DNA of 64,000 nucleotides from Sporolactobacillus sp. CQH2019 (GTDB taxonomy: Bacteria > Bacillota > Bacilli > Bacillales > Sporolactobacillaceae). The notes beneath the pieces were generated by a model, which was not told the DNA's origin, searched no databases, and worked only from the letters and a program-made list of their open reading frames with translations. The translations under genes were made by a program, and so were the position numbers. Location: contig NZ_JARAJZ010000001.1 of assembly GCF_028765345.1 (NCBI RefSeq), positions 186,001-250,000 on the forward strand. The letters run 5' to 3'. Below, piece after piece: positions 1-7,943 of the stretch (its first letter is position 1; the number at the start of each line of letters is the position of its first letter).

Positions 1-637
1 TATTGGGAAGAGCCGAAACCTCTGCAGCCAGTCCCTCGCCGATCTCCTCGTCAGTCTGGATAACCATCATCGCCAGATGGCCCTTTTCATGCCGGGAAAC
101 TTCCATGTAAGAGATATTCATTTCATATTTTGCGATCAGCCCGGCGACTTCCGCCACTGCGCCATATTTGTCGCGGTGCAGCACAAGCAGAGCAGGATTG
201 CTCCCCGATAATGAAATGGAAAAACCGTCTACCTCCGTGATCTCGATTTTGCCGCCGCCGATTGACACGCCGACGAGATCCAGTTCGTTCTTTTCCTTTG
301 TCAAATGAAGCCGTGCCGTATTCGGATGATCGACCTGCGTGTCTCTGTCAGCGGTAAAAGTAACGGACATCCGCTGATCGGCGGCTATTGTCAGCGCATC
401 GGGCAGCCTGGGATCGTTTGCGTCAAAGCCAAGCAAACCGGCGGCCAGTGCCACATCGGTACCGTGTCCCCGATAGGTTTCGGCAAACGAACCATATAAA
501 GTCACATCGACCTGCTGCGGACGATCGCTGAAGAGTTTCCGCGCGACGCGCCCGATTTTGGCCGCACCGGCCGTGTGGGAACTGGAGGGACCGATCATAA
601 TCGGGCCGATGATGTCAAAAACGCTGCGATATTTCAC
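1..637 (-). CDS. sdaAB: L-serine dehydratase, iron-sulfur-dependent, beta subunit (3' end beyond window)
   Basis: Beta subunit of the [4Fe-4S] L-serine deaminase that converts serine to pyruvate and ammonia together with SdaAA. The reading frame opens with a GTG start (MKYRSVFDIIGP) preceded by GAGAGGGG, and continues into the family hallmark GPSSSHTAGAAKIGR. Near the window edge the translation NISYMEVSRHEKGHLAMMV fits the C-terminal ACT-like regulatory domain. About 212 codons are visible of a usual ~220, so only the last few residues are missing. It lies 17 bp downstream of the asp23-like gene on the same strand, so the two are probably cotranscribed. In B. subtilis yloV (a fatty-acid kinase homologue) separates these genes; it is absent here. 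The start was read manually, and the family assignment is firm. Confidence 0.9.
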   Translation of the reverse strand, partial: MKYRSVFDIIGPIMIGPSSSHTAGAAKIGRVARKLFSDRPQQVDVTLYGSFAETYRGHGTDVALAAGLLGFDANDPRLPDALTIAADQRMSVTFTADRDTQVDHPNTARLHLTKEKNELDLVGVSIGGGKIEITEVDGFSISLSGSNPALLVLHRDKYGAVAEVAGLIAKYEMNISYMEVSRHEKGHLAMMVIQTDEEIGEGLAAEVSALPN

Positions 638-654
638 AACTGCATGCCCCTCTC

Positions 655-1053
655 TTAAGCTTCCGATTTTCTGTTTTCAGTCGGCACTTCGTCTTCTGTC
701 AGCCTGACACCCTGGACAAATATATTGATGGCTGCAGCATCGATTCCCAATGCAGCGTTCAATGTTTCCTTCACCTTGTTCTGCACATTCACGGCGACTT
801 CCGAAATTTGCGTACCATAGCTGACGATGATGTACATATCGATCATCAGGTTTTGTTCTTCATCGAAATGAATAATCACACCGCGGCTGAAATTATCTTT
901 CTTCAACAGCTCCGCAAATCCGTCCTTGAGCTGATTTTTCGAGGCCATACCAACAATTCCGTAGCAGTCAAGAGCCGCACCGCCGACAATTTTCGCGATG
1001 ACATCTGTCGAGATATCGATTTGTCCATAGGTATTATTAATCGAGATTGACAT
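655..1053 (-). CDS. Asp23/Gls24 family envelope stress response protein (YloU-like)
   Basis: A 132-residue protein of the Asp23/Gls24 (DUF322) family. The start MSISINNTYGQIDIS follows a good ribosome site (GGGAGG). Typical family features are visible: DVIAKIVGGAALDCYGIVGM near the N-terminus, a central IDMYIIVSYGTQISEVA segment and the tail INIFVQGVRL. Small proteins of this family sit at the membrane or cytosol and are linked to envelope stress, but the molecular role of YloU is not established. It is the first gene of the probable asp23-sdaAB unit. A promoter candidate and a perfect palindrome lie 85-135 bp upstream. No signal peptide or membrane helix is seen. Confidence 0.9.
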   Translation of the reverse strand: MSISINNTYGQIDISTDVIAKIVGGAALDCYGIVGMASKNQLKDGFAELLKKDNFSRGVIIHFDEEQNLMIDMYIIVSYGTQISEVAVNVQNKVKETLNAALGIDAAAINIFVQGVRLTEDEVPTENRKSEA

Positions 1054-1138
1054 TACGGGTTCCTCCCTCTATTCTCGTTTTTCACTGATCATCCGCCGGA
1101 AGCACGCACCGGCCGGAACAAAATCTGCCTATCGAATC

Positions 1139-1152
1139 AATGATCGATCATT
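1139..1152. promoter_or_regulatory. Perfect 14-bp palindrome near predicted transcription start of asp23-like gene
   Basis: AATGATCGATCATT is a perfect palindrome lying just downstream of the candidate -10 on the minus strand, where a repressor would block transcription. No known regulator is recognised from the sequence, and its function is inference only. Confidence 0.35.
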
Positions 1153-1158
1153 ATCGCT

Positions 1159-1186
1159 ATTTTACACTAGCCTGCCAGAATTTGAA
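1159..1186 (-). promoter_or_regulatory. Candidate SigA promoter of asp23-like/sdaAB unit
   Basis: On the minus strand, TTCAAA and TAAAAT are separated by 16 bp, about 105 bp upstream of the asp23-like start codon. The rest of the ~500-bp gap between this gene and rpmB (positions 1187-1484) shows no gene or RNA I can recognise. Confidence 0.4.
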
Positions 1187-1484
1187 AGCACCGGCCGATC
1201 AGGAAGACCGCCGTCTGCATGGCGGATTGAAGGAAGGCGCAGGCAGGACTATGCGACAGCGAATCATTAAGCGAGCGGCGGAATGATTCAAAAATCGCCG
1301 GCAATAATCCGGGCATGTCCCATATCATTTATAGAACTGAATTGCGATGCGGTTGAAGGCCTCACATGACTGCTGCTTATGAAACGATCTGCCGGGAAAA
1401 ATCTCCGTGCGGTATTCTTTTGCGTGCGGGCGCATCAGTTGTTGCTTTTGAATACGTGTTTGCCGGGCGGCCCGCTCCTCCCTA

Positions 1485-1513
1485 TTGCAAGCAATGCCTC
1501 CACATGATAAGAT
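1485..1513 (+). promoter_or_regulatory. Candidate SigA promoter of rpmB
   Basis: TTGCAA (-35) and TAAGAT (-10) with 17-bp spacing end about 45 bp before the rpmB start. This is the only plus-strand transcription unit with good support in the window. Confidence 0.45.
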
Positions 1514-1557
1514 GGGAATGTTGCTTATTATTATAGTTTGGCAAGGAGGTTATTTTC

Positions 1558-1746
1558 GTGGGACGCCGCTGTTTTGTAACCGGAAAGACGACAAAGTTCG
1601 GACAGAATCGCTCATTTGCTGAAAATAAATCAAAAAGAACGTTTAAAGCAAATCTGCAGAAAGTGCGCATTCTTGTGGACGGCAAGCCGAAACGTGTCTA
1701 TGTTTCCACCAAGGCACTGAAGGCCGGCAAAGTTGAACGCGTCTGA
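1558..1746 (+). CDS. rpmB: 50S ribosomal protein L28
   Basis: 62-residue ribosomal protein bL28 of the large subunit. It starts at GTG after a perfect AAGGAGGT ribosome site. The family sequence is clear: [19 protein letters not shown], then the conserved core [19 protein letters not shown] and the ending [10 protein letters not shown], which matches Bacillus L28 in length and termini. It is encoded divergently from the asp23-like gene and convergent with spoVM, exactly as in B. subtilis. It has its own promoter and a terminator hairpin directly downstream. No zinc-binding CxxC pairs are present. Confidence 0.97.
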   Translation: MGRRCFVTGKTTKFGQNRSFAENKSKRTFKANLQKVRILVDGKPKRVYVSTKALKAGKVERV

Positions 1747-1761
1747 CGGCCGGATAATTGC

Positions 1762-1806
1762 GAAGCGCCGCTTGGGTTAAAAAGCACCCATATCGGCGCT
1801 CTTTTA
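1762..1806 (+). terminator. Rho-independent terminator of rpmB
   Basis: Hairpin with arms AGCGCCG and CGGCGCT followed by CTTTTATT, 15-20 bp after the rpmB stop. Confidence 0.7.
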
Positions 1807-1856
1807 TTGAATCCCTATAAAAGAAAAGAATCGGAACATTCCCGTTCTGTTCGTGC

Positions 1857-1895
1857 AAAAAAGGCCCCCGTTCTGCAAGGGTGCCTTTTTCGCAT
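1857..1895 (-). terminator. Terminator after spoVM, probably bidirectional
   Basis: A-rich arm AAAAAAGGC, short C/G stem (CCC/GGG) and GCCTTTTT give a hairpin with U-runs in both directions. It lies between the convergent rpmB and thiN-spoVM units. Confidence 0.65.
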
Positions 1896-1907
1896 TGACA
1901 GGTGCCC

Positions 1908-1988
1908 TTACCCCTTACGAAAGGACCCGAGGAGGGCTCTCACAATACTCGCTAAAAATCTCGGCAGCTTAATTGTATAAAATTTCAT
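1908..1988 (-). CDS. spoVM: Stage V sporulation protein M (26 aa)
   Basis: A 26-residue peptide too short for usual ORF calling, found by reading the gap between thiN and rpmB. Translation begins MKFYTIKLPRFLAS and ends RALLGSFRKG, almost identical to B. subtilis SpoVM (MKFYTIKLPKFLGG...). The start is preceded by AAGGGGGAGC at proper spacing. SpoVM is an amphipathic helix that recognises the convex forespore membrane, anchors SpoIVA for coat assembly and inhibits FtsH. Its position (thiN-spoVM-rpmB) is the conserved Bacillales context. It is strong evidence that the organism forms endospores. Confidence 0.95.
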   Translation of the reverse strand: MKFYTIKLPRFLASIVRALLGSFRKG

Positions 1989-2083
1989 CGATTTGCTCCC
2001 CCTTGCTTCTTGCGTCGTCGGCCTTTTTTGCGCGCTTCTAAACTATATGCAGCGTGTACCGGAACTATGATCATCAATCCGTG

Positions 2084-2725
2084 TCAGTCACTGCAGCGCA
2101 TCATGAGCAGAATACCTTCAGAAAAAGAAATCGTGAAAATTTCGGCCTCCGCCTCGTTGCTGATGCAGAGGCTCGATCCAAGCAACAGCTCCGCCTCGGT
2201 CAATGGATATTTGACGCCTCTCAGGGTCAGCCCCGCGACCTTTTCAGTCAGAGACAAAAAAGAAAGATAAGGATACACGTGCTTTCTCTTTACATGATAT
2301 ATGCCCGGAGTAAGCAAGGTGATACAATTTTTTTTGTCCAGCAGAATCAGTTTTGTCTTTTTATCGACGCCCTTGAGCAACATTTGGACATTGGCGAGCC
2401 CATGATCCAGCCTTCCTCCCGTTGCACCGAGGATCAGGCATTCATCCGGATCCCTGCCGAGCGCCCAGTCAAGCGCCAGTTCCAGATCTGTTTTATCTTT
2501 TTCCCGCGGATAAGTATCAAGTCTGATCCCCGCTCCGAAGACTTCACTTCTTTCTTCATCCGACAAAGAGTCGAAGTCGCCGAAAGCGCGAACGGGAGAT
2601 AGATGATTTTCCAGTAAAATGTATGTTCCGTGATCGGCTCCCACCCACAGACAATCTTTAAAAAAGTCGGAAGTAAGGTCTGGAATCAATGTTCTCGGAC
2701 CTCCGGCAACAATCGCGATACGCAT
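2084..2725 (-). CDS. thiN: Thiamine diphosphokinase
   Basis: Thiamine pyrophosphokinase that transfers pyrophosphate from ATP to thiamine, giving TPP. The start MRIAIVAGGP was chosen because AAAGGAGATG lies just upstream; an upstream in-frame start would lack this site. Family motifs are FGDFDSLSDEE (about residues 70-80), TDLELALDWAL and GATGGRLDHGLANVQML, which build the Mg/ATP and thiamine site. At 213 residues the length is normal. In B. subtilis the next gene upstream is rpe; here it is replaced by about 1.4 kb containing a tandem-repeat array. Confidence 0.95.
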   Translation of the reverse strand: MRIAIVAGGPRTLIPDLTSDFFKDCLWVGADHGTYILLENHLSPVRAFGDFDSLSDEERSEVFGAGIRLDTYPREKDKTDLELALDWALGRDPDECLILGATGGRLDHGLANVQMLLKGVDKKTKLILLDKKNCITLLTPGIYHVKRKHVYPYLSFLSLTEKVAGLTLRGVKYPLTEAELLLGSSLCISNEAEAEIFTISFSEGILLMMRCSD

Positions 2726-2860
2726 TTCTTGATCATCTCCTTTAAACATTTCTGCTTCCCGATCAAATGAATGATCGACCTGATCCACGCCGTTTATTTG
2801 AGTCGCAGACTTTTGTACGGCATTGTTGAAACACTGAAAACTGAATTTTGGAACGGCTTA

Positions 2861-3890
2861 TTCGCGGTTCGGTGCGGTTTTGCCTTGATTCGGTGCGACT
2901 TTGCCCCGATTCGGTGCGACATTCCGGCGATTCGGTGCGACTTTTCTGCATTTCGGTGTGGCTTTGCCTCGATTCGGTGCGGCCCCTCTTGTCCTGGGCG
3001 ATTCGCACACGGCTCGGCACATCTTTTCTGCATTTCGGTGCGGCTTTGCCCCAATTCGGTGCGACTTTGCCTCGATTCGGTGCGGCCCCTCTTGTCCTGG
3101 GCGATTCGTACACGGCTCGGCACAACTTTTCAGTATTTTGGTGCGACTTTTCTGCATTTCGGTGCGGCTTTGCCTCGATTCGGTGCGACATTCCGGCGGT
3201 TCGGTGCGACTTTGCCTCGATTCGGTGCGGCCCCTCTTGTCCTGGGCGATTCGCACACGGCTCGGCACATCTTTTCAGCATTTTGGTGCGGCTTTGCCCC
3301 AATTCGGTGCGTCCCCTCTTGTCCAGGGCGATTCGCACACGGCTCGGCACAACTTTTCTGCATTTCGGTGTGGCTTTGCCTCGATTCGGTGCGGCCCCTC
3401 TTGTCCTGGGCGATTCGCACACGGCTCGGCACATCTTTTCAGCATTTTGGTGCGGCTTTGCCCCAATTCGGTGCGTCCCCTCTTGTCCAGGGCGATTCGC
3501 ACACGGCTCGGCACAACTTTTCTGCATTTCGGTGTGGCTTTGCCTCGATTCGGTGCGACTTTGCCTCGATTCGGTGCGTCCCCTCTTGTCCTGGGCGATT
3601 CGTACACGGTTCGGCACAACTTTTCAGTATTTTGGTGCGACATTCCGGCGGTTCGGTGTGGCTTTGCCTCGATTCGGTGCGTCCCCTCTTGTCCAGGGCG
3701 ATTCGCACACGGCTCGGCACAACTTTTCTGCATTTCGGTGCAACTTTGTCTCGATTCGGTGCGACATTCCGGCGGTTCGGTGCGACTTTTCTTCATTTCA
3801 GTGCGGCTTTGCCCCAATTCGGTGCGACTTTTCTTCATTTCGGTGTGGCTTTGCCTCGATTCGGTGCGGCCGCTCATGTTCGGTTCAGCT
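2861..3890. repeat. Tandem array of ~21-nt mosaic units (array 1), between rsgA and thiN
   Basis: About 1 kb of head-to-tail units sharing the core TTCGGTGCG, spaced 21 nt apart. The 12 bases between cores come from a small recurring set (for example ACTTTGCCTCGA, GCTTTGCCCCAA, ACTTTTCTGCAT, ACATTCCGGCGG). Eight longer units carry CCCCTCTTGTCC plus a 19-nt segment GGCGATTCGCACACGGCTC (GTACACGG in some). A 162-bp higher-order block is duplicated in tandem (about 3229-3390 and 3391-3552). Because the 19-nt segments are not multiples of three, any protein reading changes frame repeatedly, yet no frame meets stops. I therefore treat it as noncoding. Flanks 2726-2860 and 3891-4170 show no recognisable gene. 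Confidence 0.9.
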
Positions 3891-4170
3891 TTCTGAATCC
3901 GGTCAGACAGTATTCTTCTATCCCGTAGCCGTTCATCTTTTTTTATAGAGCAGTGAAAGACTTTTTCACCGGCTCAGTGCACCAGTCAAGGAATGGCCTT
4001 TGAGTCAACAGTTTTTTTTGATGACCGCTTATTTTAATGAAAAACTGCTGATCCGTGCCTTTCCGAGTCAGCCTCTTTATTTGCCGGAAGAAGTGGGGCG
4101 AAAGATTACTTCCAATGTCCTGATTGCAGGCAAATTTAACCCGCCCTTAACCGGATCCTCAGTTCTATCA

Positions 4171-5055
4171 TTAATAGCGGCGTTTCCTTTTGCCGATTTC
4201 CTGAGAAAAAGCCTGATAATGAGCATATCGGTTCACGTCAATCAGGTGTTCTTTCACGGCCTTTTTCACCGCACAGCCGGGCTCAGCAAAGTGCGTGCAG
4301 CCTCTGAACCGGCACAATGTCCGAAACTCTGAAAATTCCGGGAAGCATTGTTCCAGTTCACCGGGAGAAAGCGGCGGAATCTCAAGGGAGCTGAAACCGG
4401 GTGTATCTGCAACAAATCCGCCCGCCGCAATCGGAAGCAGTTCGACATGCCTTGTGGTATGCTTTCCTCGTCCGAGCGATTGCGAAATTTCCTGAGTGTC
4501 AATGCTCAGCGAATGATCCAGCCCATTAAGAAGGGAAGACTTCCCGACGCCGGACTGGCCGGTGATGACGTTGATCATGCCTTCCAGATGTTTGCGTAAA
4601 TCTGCAAGTCCAAGATTTTTCACACTGGAAGTCCTGATCACGGGATAACCGATTTTCGTGTAGCGTGCCATCAACTTGCGCATCGCTTCATCGCCGCCGG
4701 CATCGAGAAGGTCCCATTTTGTCAGACAGATCAGCGAAGGGATGCGGTGTGCCTCCATATGTACGAGAAACCGATCAAGCAGTTGATCATCAAAAGCCGG
4801 TTCGGCAACGGAAAAAACGAGAACTGCCTGATCTACATTAGCGATCGGCGGACGATTGAGCATAGTGCTCCGTTGACCAACAGAAAGGATATATCCTTCG
4901 GTCGCTTTCTTTGCCTCATAGGTCACGTGGTCGCCGACCAGGGGCACAACGTGGCGTTTTCTGAAAACGCCTCTCGCCCGGCAGCGGACCTGCCGATTCC
5001 CGTCTGTGACATAGTAAAACCCGCTCAGGGCCTTAATGATCATTCCTTCAGGCAT
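4171..5055 (-). CDS. rsgA: Ribosome small subunit-dependent GTPase A
   Basis: Circularly permuted GTPase that helps late 30S ribosome maturation (YloQ/CpgA). The start MPEGMIIKALSGFYYV was chosen since it matches B. subtilis RsgA and has AGGAGC upstream. In order the protein has an OB-fold N-domain, then permuted GTPase motifs TKWDLLD (G4), GQSGVGKSSLLNGL (G1), and DTPGFSS (G3), and a C-terminal zinc region CRFRGCTHFAEPGCAVK (Cys/His ligands). The length, 294 residues, is normal. It lies 156 bp downstream of prkC on the same strand; the B. subtilis neighbour rpe is missing. Confidence 0.96.
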   Translation of the reverse strand: MPEGMIIKALSGFYYVTDGNRQVRCRARGVFRKRHVVPLVGDHVTYEAKKATEGYILSVGQRSTMLNRPPIANVDQAVLVFSVAEPAFDDQLLDRFLVHMEAHRIPSLICLTKWDLLDAGGDEAMRKLMARYTKIGYPVIRTSSVKNLGLADLRKHLEGMINVITGQSGVGKSSLLNGLDHSLSIDTQEISQSLGRGKHTTRHVELLPIAAGGFVADTPGFSSLEIPPLSPGELEQCFPEFSEFRTLCRFRGCTHFAEPGCAVKKAVKEHLIDVNRYAHYQAFSQEIGKRKRRY

Positions 5056-5211
5056 GCTTAAGCTCCTCATAAAAATTATGGTGATCGGTCCGTTCTTCTG
5101 TTTGCGGGCAAGCCATAGACCGGGCCTTTCAATCAAATCCGGATCGGGTTCCCGGCCGTTTCATCCGCCTGGAAGCCGGCGGTATCACGGTACAAAGAGA
5201 AATCCATCTCC

Positions 5212-7176
5212 TTAATTCGGATAATTAACCGTCCCTGTTTTTTTCTGGACCCCGTCGAGCAGAATGCTGTACGACCCCTGTTGCCCCGGGTTCAGGATAA
5301 AAGGAATGGTATAAGTTTTCGTATCGGTGATACTTTCATCGGTGAAAAGTGTATCAGTGTGATTTGCATCCGTATAATAGATCTGGACACGGACCGGCTG
5401 CCCCTTGTTCCCGCCATTTCCTTTTGAATAGACAACTTTTATCGGCTGATCGATTTCTTTCGACTGAGGCTCGCTTCCTTTCGATAAGGCGAGCCGGACC
5501 GACGACCCCTTGGCCATCAGACTTCCCGGAGCCGGATCCTGGCTCAGGACATTGCCCTTCTGAACCGTATCGGAATAAGTACCGGTTGCAAAGGCGGCGC
5601 TGAGGCCGAGCGACTTCAGCTGCTGGTTCGCCTGATCCTGAGTTTTGCCGCTGAGATCCGGAACGGTCACATTCGGATTGCCGGTACTGTACGTCAGCTC
5701 CAGCACCGTATCGGACGGTACGACCTGCGTTCCCGCCGCAGGATTCTGGCTGATAATTTCCCCGTCCGGGAATCCTAATGATTCCTGCTGATGCCAGACA
5801 ATTTTTTTAAATCCCTGGCCTTGCAAAGAATTGGCGACCGAATCCCGGTCATAGCCCACATAATTCTGCACTTGCACGGAACTCGGCCCTTCGCTGACAA
5901 AGAGTCCGACCGCGGTTTTCGCTTTTACATCGGTGCCGGCCGCAGGATTCTGCAGAAAAACCAGACCCTTTTTCACCGTGGCGCTGTGTTGATTTGTGCG
6001 GGTGACCTTAAGGTTTTTATTCGTTAAGATTTGTTCGGCCTGTTGATAGGTTTTCCCGGTTACATCCGGGACACGGACATTTTCAACATAGAAAAGCTTT
6101 GGCAGCAGCGTAAGGCCGATGACCAGTCCGGCAGCGATCAAAAGCAGCAGAATGCCGAAAACGACCGGCCATCTTCTTTTTTTCTTTTTCTTTTTGCCGT
6201 CTTTTTCAGGATCCGGCGCCGCGGGCGGTTGTTCCGCAGCGATCGTATCCTCCGACCGGCCGGCTACAACCGGCGCCATTTTGATTGTTTTCTCATCATC
6301 GTCGTCGGGATCATCCGCCTGGTCCGCTGCCAGAATCAGCCGGCTTTCCCCGGCACGATCCGGATTCAGCGAGGTTTCCAGATCTTCATAAAGGTCGGTC
6401 ATGCTTTCATAGCGATCCTGCGGACGTTTGGCCAGAGCCCTGATGATGATGTTCTCCAGGCTCTGCGGAATTTCCGGACGGAAATCGCTCGGCAGGGGCA
6501 TCGGTTCGCTAAGATGCTTGAGCGCTACGGATACGGGCGACGTTCCCGGGAAGGGAAGCCTGCCCGTGAGCAGCTCAAACATGACGATGCCGAACGCATA
6601 AATATCCGATTTAACGGTTGCTTTTCCTCCGCGCGCCTGTTCCGGAGAAAGGTAATGAGCCGAACCAATAATGGAATGCGTGTAGGTAATTGTCGAATCG
6701 CTGATCGCGAGTGCAATGCCGAAATCGGTGACTTTAACATGTTCTTCTTCGTCAATCAGGATATTGTGCGGCTTGATATCGCGGTGTACAATGCCGCGTG
6801 CATGGGCGTGTGCGATCGCTCTGGCAACCTGTTTCATAATATCGACGGATTCACTGATCGATATCGGTGAATAATCCTTGATAAATTCTTTCAAAGTCAT
6901 CGCATGGACATATTCCATGACGATATAGTAGCAGTCTTCCTCTTCTCCGATATCGTAAATTGCCACAATGTTCGGATGCGACAGACTGGCCACCGATTCC
7001 GCTTCGCGATGAAAACGCCTGACAAATTCCTCGTCCCCCGCCAGTTCCGGCCGCAAAATTTTCACTGCAACAAATCTGTCCAGGATCAGGTCCTTTGCTT
7101 TATAAACAATTGCCATGCCGCCCTCTCCGAGGCGCGACAGAATCTGGTATCTTCCTCCGACTCTTCTTCCAATCAT
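5212..7176 (-). CDS. prkC: Serine/threonine protein kinase with PASTA domains
   Basis: Membrane Hanks-type kinase that senses muropeptides and is linked to germination and wall homeostasis. Kinase motifs: Gly-loop GEGGMAIV (residues 17-24), catalytic Lys39 in AVKI, HRDIKPHN (131-138), DFG (151-153). A basic/proline linker leads to one transmembrane helix (about 336-358), followed by three extracellular PASTA repeats (roughly 369-430, 434-500 and 502-568; PDVTGKT, VPDLSGKT) and a C-terminal tail rich in Gly/Asn. The start codon overlaps the stop of prpC in an ATGA, so kinase and phosphatase are translationally coupled. 654 residues, typical of the family. Confidence 0.96.
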   Translation of the reverse strand: MIGRRVGGRYQILSRLGEGGMAIVYKAKDLILDRFVAVKILRPELAGDEEFVRRFHREAESVASLSHPNIVAIYDIGEEEDCYYIVMEYVHAMTLKEFIKDYSPISISESVDIMKQVARAIAHAHARGIVHRDIKPHNILIDEEEHVKVTDFGIALAISDSTITYTHSIIGSAHYLSPEQARGGKATVKSDIYAFGIVMFELLTGRLPFPGTSPVSVALKHLSEPMPLPSDFRPEIPQSLENIIIRALAKRPQDRYESMTDLYEDLETSLNPDRAGESRLILAADQADDPDDDDEKTIKMAPVVAGRSEDTIAAEQPPAAPDPEKDGKKKKKKRRWPVVFGILLLLIAAGLVIGLTLLPKLFYVENVRVPDVTGKTYQQAEQILTNKNLKVTRTNQHSATVKKGLVFLQNPAAGTDVKAKTAVGLFVSEGPSSVQVQNYVGYDRDSVANSLQGQGFKKIVWHQQESLGFPDGEIISQNPAAGTQVVPSDTVLELTYSTGNPNVTVPDLSGKTQDQANQQLKSLGLSAAFATGTYSDTVQKGNVLSQDPAPGSLMAKGSSVRLALSKGSEPQSKEIDQPIKVVYSKGNGGNKGQPVRVQIYYTDANHTDTLFTDESITDTKTYTIPFILNPGQQGSYSILLDGVQKKTGTVNYPN

Positions 7177-7916
7177 ACTTCTTCACCATCACGGGAGACG
7201 ATGATCATTGATATATTGTCTTCTCCGCCCGCATTATTTGCCTCACTGATCATCGTCTCTGTTTTCTCTTGCAGTGAACGCCCGTTTCCCATTATCCGAC
7301 CGATCGTCTCGTCCGACAGTTTGTTGGTCAGCCCGTCTGAACAGATCATGAGCAGGGCTCCGTCCGGCCAGGTCAGTGTCGACGTATCCAGTTCAATTGC
7401 CGGCTCGGTTCCGAGCGCGCGCATCAGTATATGTTTTTTCGGATGAACCTCAGCATCTTTCTTCGTGATCTGGCCGCTCTTAACAAGTTCATTGACGAGC
7501 GTGTGATCCTCGGTAATCTGCCGGATCGGTTCTCCCTGTTTCCATATGTAAATTCGGCTGTCGCCGACGGCGGAAACGACAACAAAATCCTTTCTGCAAA
7601 AAGCAGCGGCTATGGTTGTCCCCATTCCTCTGCACTCCTCATGTTCCGCCGCATAGTCGTACAAATGTACATTAATCGAGCGGACCAGCTGATTCAGCCA
7701 TTGCACGGCTTCGCTTTCATTCAGTGTGCCGGAAACTTTTTCCCATTTCGACTGAATCACTTCAATGGCCATCCGGCTCGCAACATCACCCGCCGCGTGG
7801 CCGCCCATGCCGTCTGCGACAACCGCCAGAATCTGCCCGTCACCGTAAAAAACGCCGATGCTGTCTTCATTGTGATTCCTGATTTTCCCGCGATCCGTAC
7901 CGTATACAGCCTTCAC
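7173..7916 (-). CDS. prpC: Stp1/IreP family PP2C-type Ser/Thr phosphatase
   Basis: Partner phosphatase of PrkC. All metal-binding and structural PP2C motifs are present: DRGKIRNHNEDS at the N-terminus, VADGMGGHAAGD, GMGTTIAAAF, GDSRIYIW, EDHTLVNEL, CSDGLTNKLSD and GGEDNISMIIV near the end. The GTG start used here gives VKAVYGTDRGK and aligns with B. subtilis PrpC. A GTG three codons upstream (7925) is possible but sits only about 1 nt from the GGGGAG ribosome site. It lies just downstream of rsmB; the rlmN gene usually found between rsmB and prpC is absent. Confidence 0.95.
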   Translation of the reverse strand: MKAVYGTDRGKIRNHNEDSIGVFYGDGQILAVVADGMGGHAAGDVASRMAIEVIQSKWEKVSGTLNESEAVQWLNQLVRSINVHLYDYAAEHEECRGMGTTIAAAFCRKDFVVVSAVGDSRIYIWKQGEPIRQITEDHTLVNELVKSGQITKKDAEVHPKKHILMRALGTEPAIELDTSTLTWPDGALLMICSDGLTNKLSDETIGRIMGNGRSLQEKTETMISEANNAGGEDNISMIIVSRDGEEV

Positions 7917-7943
7917 CTGTGTCACGCTCCCCGTGCGGCAACA

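Noticed and set aside
2861-3890. CRISPR array
   Set aside because: The constant core is only about 9 bases, inserts are 12 bases and recur many times, and no cas gene is present.
2763-3928. Long open frames on both strands through array 1 (repetitive proteins rich in Arg, Thr, Glu, Ser or Phe, Gly, Ala)
   Set aside because: They arise because the 21-nt units lack stops in several frames; 19-nt segments shift the frame, no ribosome sites or starts are convincing, and the same DNA is open in three frames at once.
4000-4332. 110-codon plus-strand frame after array 1
   Set aside because: It runs into the antisense of rsgA and has no recognisable motif.
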